A stretch of DNA of 32,925 nucleotides from Thalassarchaeum sp002495735 (GTDB taxonomy: Archaea > Thermoplasmatota > Poseidoniia > Poseidoniales > Thalassarchaeaceae): contig CALDRG010000070.1 in the NCBI GenBank assembly GCA_937911265.1, positions 1 through 32,925 of the forward strand, read 5' to 3'. The notes beneath the pieces are model-generated. The model saw only the letters and a program-made list of their open reading frames with translations. It ran no database searches and was not told where the DNA came from. This document shows, one piece after another, positions 31,311 to 32,925 of this stretch. Every line of letters starts with the position of its first letter. The first letter of the stretch is position 1. The position numbers and the translations under genes were made by a program.

Positions 31311-32870
31311 TCACATCCTGAAAACGCCGTAGTCTTGGTCCGGCATAGGGGCATTTAGGCTGGCAGATATGCAAAGTCCGATCACATCGCGAGTGTCTCG
31401 CGGATCGATTACTCCATCGTCCCAGAGTCGTGCTGTAGAGTAGTACGGATTGCTCTCGCTCTCGTACTTCTCGCGGATCTCGTCGGGGTCAGCGTTGCCC
31501 ACTGAGGAGAGCACGCTGGCAGCCTGCTCGCCTCCCATCACGGATATCCTCGCATTGGGCCACATGAAAAGGAAGCGTGGGTCGTAGGCGCGCCCGCACA
31601 TGCCGTAGTTGCCAGCTCCATGCGAGCCACCGATAATGACTGTGAATTTCGGAACAGGCACGCAGGAGACTGCCGTGACGAGCTTGGCACCGTCCTTGGC
31701 GATGCCGCCGGCCTCGGCATCACGCCCGACCATGAAGCCTGAGATATTCTGTAGGAATACCAACGGAATACCTCGCTGGCCGCATAGTTCGACAAAGTGG
31801 GTGCCTTTCAGTGCCGACTCGGAAAACAGAATGCCATTGTTGGCGACGATACCGACCGGGTAGCCATGAATCCTAGCGAAGCCACAGACCAGTGTGTTGC
31901 CATAGCGCTGCTTGAACTCGTGGAAGCGCGAGCCGTCCACAACTCTGGCTATGACCTCTCTGACATCATAGGGAGTACGGTTGTCAGTGGGTATGATTCC
32001 CATCAGGTCCTGCGGGTCGTGTGCAGGCTCTTCTGGTTGTGAGGTGTCGAGCCTATGTTTGGGGTCGACGTTTAGGTTCTCAACCACGCTGCGCACCATC
32101 CTGAGCGCCTCAGTCTCGTCTTCGGCGAAGTGATCGGCCACTCCTGACTCTCTAGTGTGCAGATCGGCTCCACCGAGGTCTTCCGCCGAGACCTCCTCTC
32201 CTGTAGCTGACTTAACCAGAGGAGGGCCGGCGAGGAAGATGGTGCCGTTGCCCTTGACGATTATTGACTCGTCGGACATCGCCGGGATGTAGGCACCGCC
32301 GGCGGTACACGAACCCAGCACGGCGGCGACCTGCGGAATCCCCTTACTCGATAGGATTGCCTGATTGCGGAAGATACGTCCGAAGTGTAGTTTGTCTGGG
32401 AATACCTCGTCCTGCATGGGAAGAAAGGCCCCTCCCGAGTCCACGAGGTAGATGCAGGGTAGGTTGTTCTCCTCGGCTATCTCCTGAGCCCTGACGTGCT
32501 TCTTGACCGTCATCGGGTAGTACGAACCGCCTTTTATGGTGGCGTCGTTGGCCACGAAAATGCACTCCTTGCCGTGCACCACACCTATGCCAGTGATGAT
32601 CCCGGCAGAGTGAGCTCTGCCGTCGTACAGTCCATTGGCGGCTAGTGTCGAAAGCTCAAGAAACGGAGTCGCAGCGTCGCAGATTTCCGATATCCGCTCC
32701 CTCGGCAGGCTCTTGCCACGCTCTCGGTGGCGATCGACGTACTTTCCTCCTCCTCCCTCTTTGGCGGCGTCCACTCTGGTCCTCAGAGCTTCCACCAGAG
32801 CCAGATTGGCCTCTGTGCGGGACTCGAAATCCTCGCTCCCTTGGTCGATGCGGGTGGTCAGTCTATCCAT
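31311..32870 (-). CDS. mccB: 3-Methylcrotonyl-CoA carboxylase, carboxyltransferase subunit
   Basis: This 519-residue carboxyltransferase moves the carboxyl group from biotin to the acyl-CoA. It carries the MccB-specific blocks IFVANDATIKGGSYYPMTVKKH, CIYLVDSGGAFLPMQDEVFPD, GSCTAGGAYIPAMSDES and the C-terminal GNYGMCGRAYDPRFLFMWPNAR. They match 3-methylcrotonyl-CoA carboxylase better than propionyl-CoA carboxylase. It heads a leftward group with the hydratase, biotin carboxylase and biotin carrier, a coherent leucine-catabolism set. The ATG at 32870 is preceded by GAGAGG. Isovaleryl-CoA dehydrogenase would be expected just beyond the window edge. Confidence 0.95.
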   Translation of the reverse strand: MDRLTTRIDQGSEDFESRTEANLALVEALRTRVDAAKEGGGGKYVDRHRERGKSLPRERISEICDAATPFLELSTLAANGLYDGRAHSAGIITGIGVVHGKECIFVANDATIKGGSYYPMTVKKHVRAQEIAEENNLPCIYLVDSGGAFLPMQDEVFPDKLHFGRIFRNQAILSSKGIPQVAAVLGSCTAGGAYIPAMSDESIIVKGNGTIFLAGPPLVKSATGEEVSAEDLGGADLHTRESGVADHFAEDETEALRMVRSVVENLNVDPKHRLDTSQPEEPAHDPQDLMGIIPTDNRTPYDVREVIARVVDGSRFHEFKQRYGNTLVCGFARIHGYPVGIVANNGILFSESALKGTHFVELCGQRGIPLVFLQNISGFMVGRDAEAGGIAKDGAKLVTAVSCVPVPKFTVIIGGSHGAGNYGMCGRAYDPRFLFMWPNARISVMGGEQAASVLSSVGNADPDEIREKYESESNPYYSTARLWDDGVIDPRDTRDVIGLCISASLNAPMPDQDYGVFRM

Positions 32871-32925
32871 GCCTCTCGCTCCCCTCAGACGGCGAGCGAG
32901 CCTTCAATTGAATGGACTCGACATC

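Noticed and set aside
1..32925. tRNA, rRNA, CRISPR or insertion sequences
   Set aside because: No cloverleaf-like stretch, regular spaced repeats, transposase or terminal inverted repeats were seen in the short gaps between genes.

Overview
The window reads as a chromosomal segment of a mesophilic marine euryarchaeon, most likely Marine Group II/III (Poseidoniia, Thermoplasmatota). Archaeal markers are a two-ring Cdc48, PyrB with a separate PyrI, an Ncs6/NcsA-type tRNA thiolase, a stand-alone Lrp/AsnC effector domain, an Hjc-type resolvase, an S26B signal peptidase with catalytic His, a presenilin-like protease, a UPF0200 kinase and an MC1 chromosomal protein. These sit beside bacterial-looking metabolism (SerRS, FolC, 3-methylcrotonyl-CoA carboxylase). 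Lineage is inferred from gene content only. GC is moderately high, genes are densely packed, and no gene-free stretch exceeds 300 bases. I see no tRNA, rRNA, CRISPR array, insertion sequence or phage gene.

Layout. (i) 1-1221, leftward: HddA-like GHMP kinase, then the start of a secreted protein that runs off the window. (ii) 1336-2732, rightward: pyrB-pyrI. (iii) 10589-2755, leftward: a collinear cluster of cdc48, PRC-barrel protein, DUF4350 protein, DUF58 protein, a polytopic membrane protein and ncsA. (iv) 10734-16032, rightward: aldehyde dehydrogenase, then sdhC-sdhA-sdhB, with a tiny zinc-ribbon ORF on the opposite strand between them. (v) 16111-18281: MC1, Lrp/AsnC domain, macro-domain protein, Hjc-like nuclease and a small coiled-coil protein. 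(vi) 18362-22672: site-2 protease, signal peptidase I, an unknown membrane protein and a PLC-like lipoprotein. (vii) 22722-25279: UPF0200 kinase, converging on a leftward folC / small anchored protein / dCMP deaminase group. (viii) 25331-28329: presenilin-type protease, serS and a DUF4126 membrane protein. (ix) 32870-28372, leftward: a leucine-catabolism operon (mccB, enoyl-CoA hydratase, biotin carboxylase, biotin carrier).

Functional reading. The segment joins heterotrophic amino-acid oxidation (MCC operon, aldehyde dehydrogenase, succinate dehydrogenase) with nucleotide supply (pyrBI, dCMP deaminase, folC) and a strong envelope-proteolysis theme (S2P, signal peptidase I and a presenilin homologue within about 8 kb). 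The least explained unit is the leftward cdc48 cluster. DUF4350 and DUF58 genes normally accompany a MoxR AAA+ ATPase; here the AAA+ gene at the head is Cdc48, followed by a one-domain PRC-barrel protein.

Short inverted repeats recur at gene boundaries: across the stop codons of convergent genes, against the serS start codon, and in the sdh, DUF4350 and cdc48/ALDH leaders. Several operon joints use the TGATG stop/start overlap.
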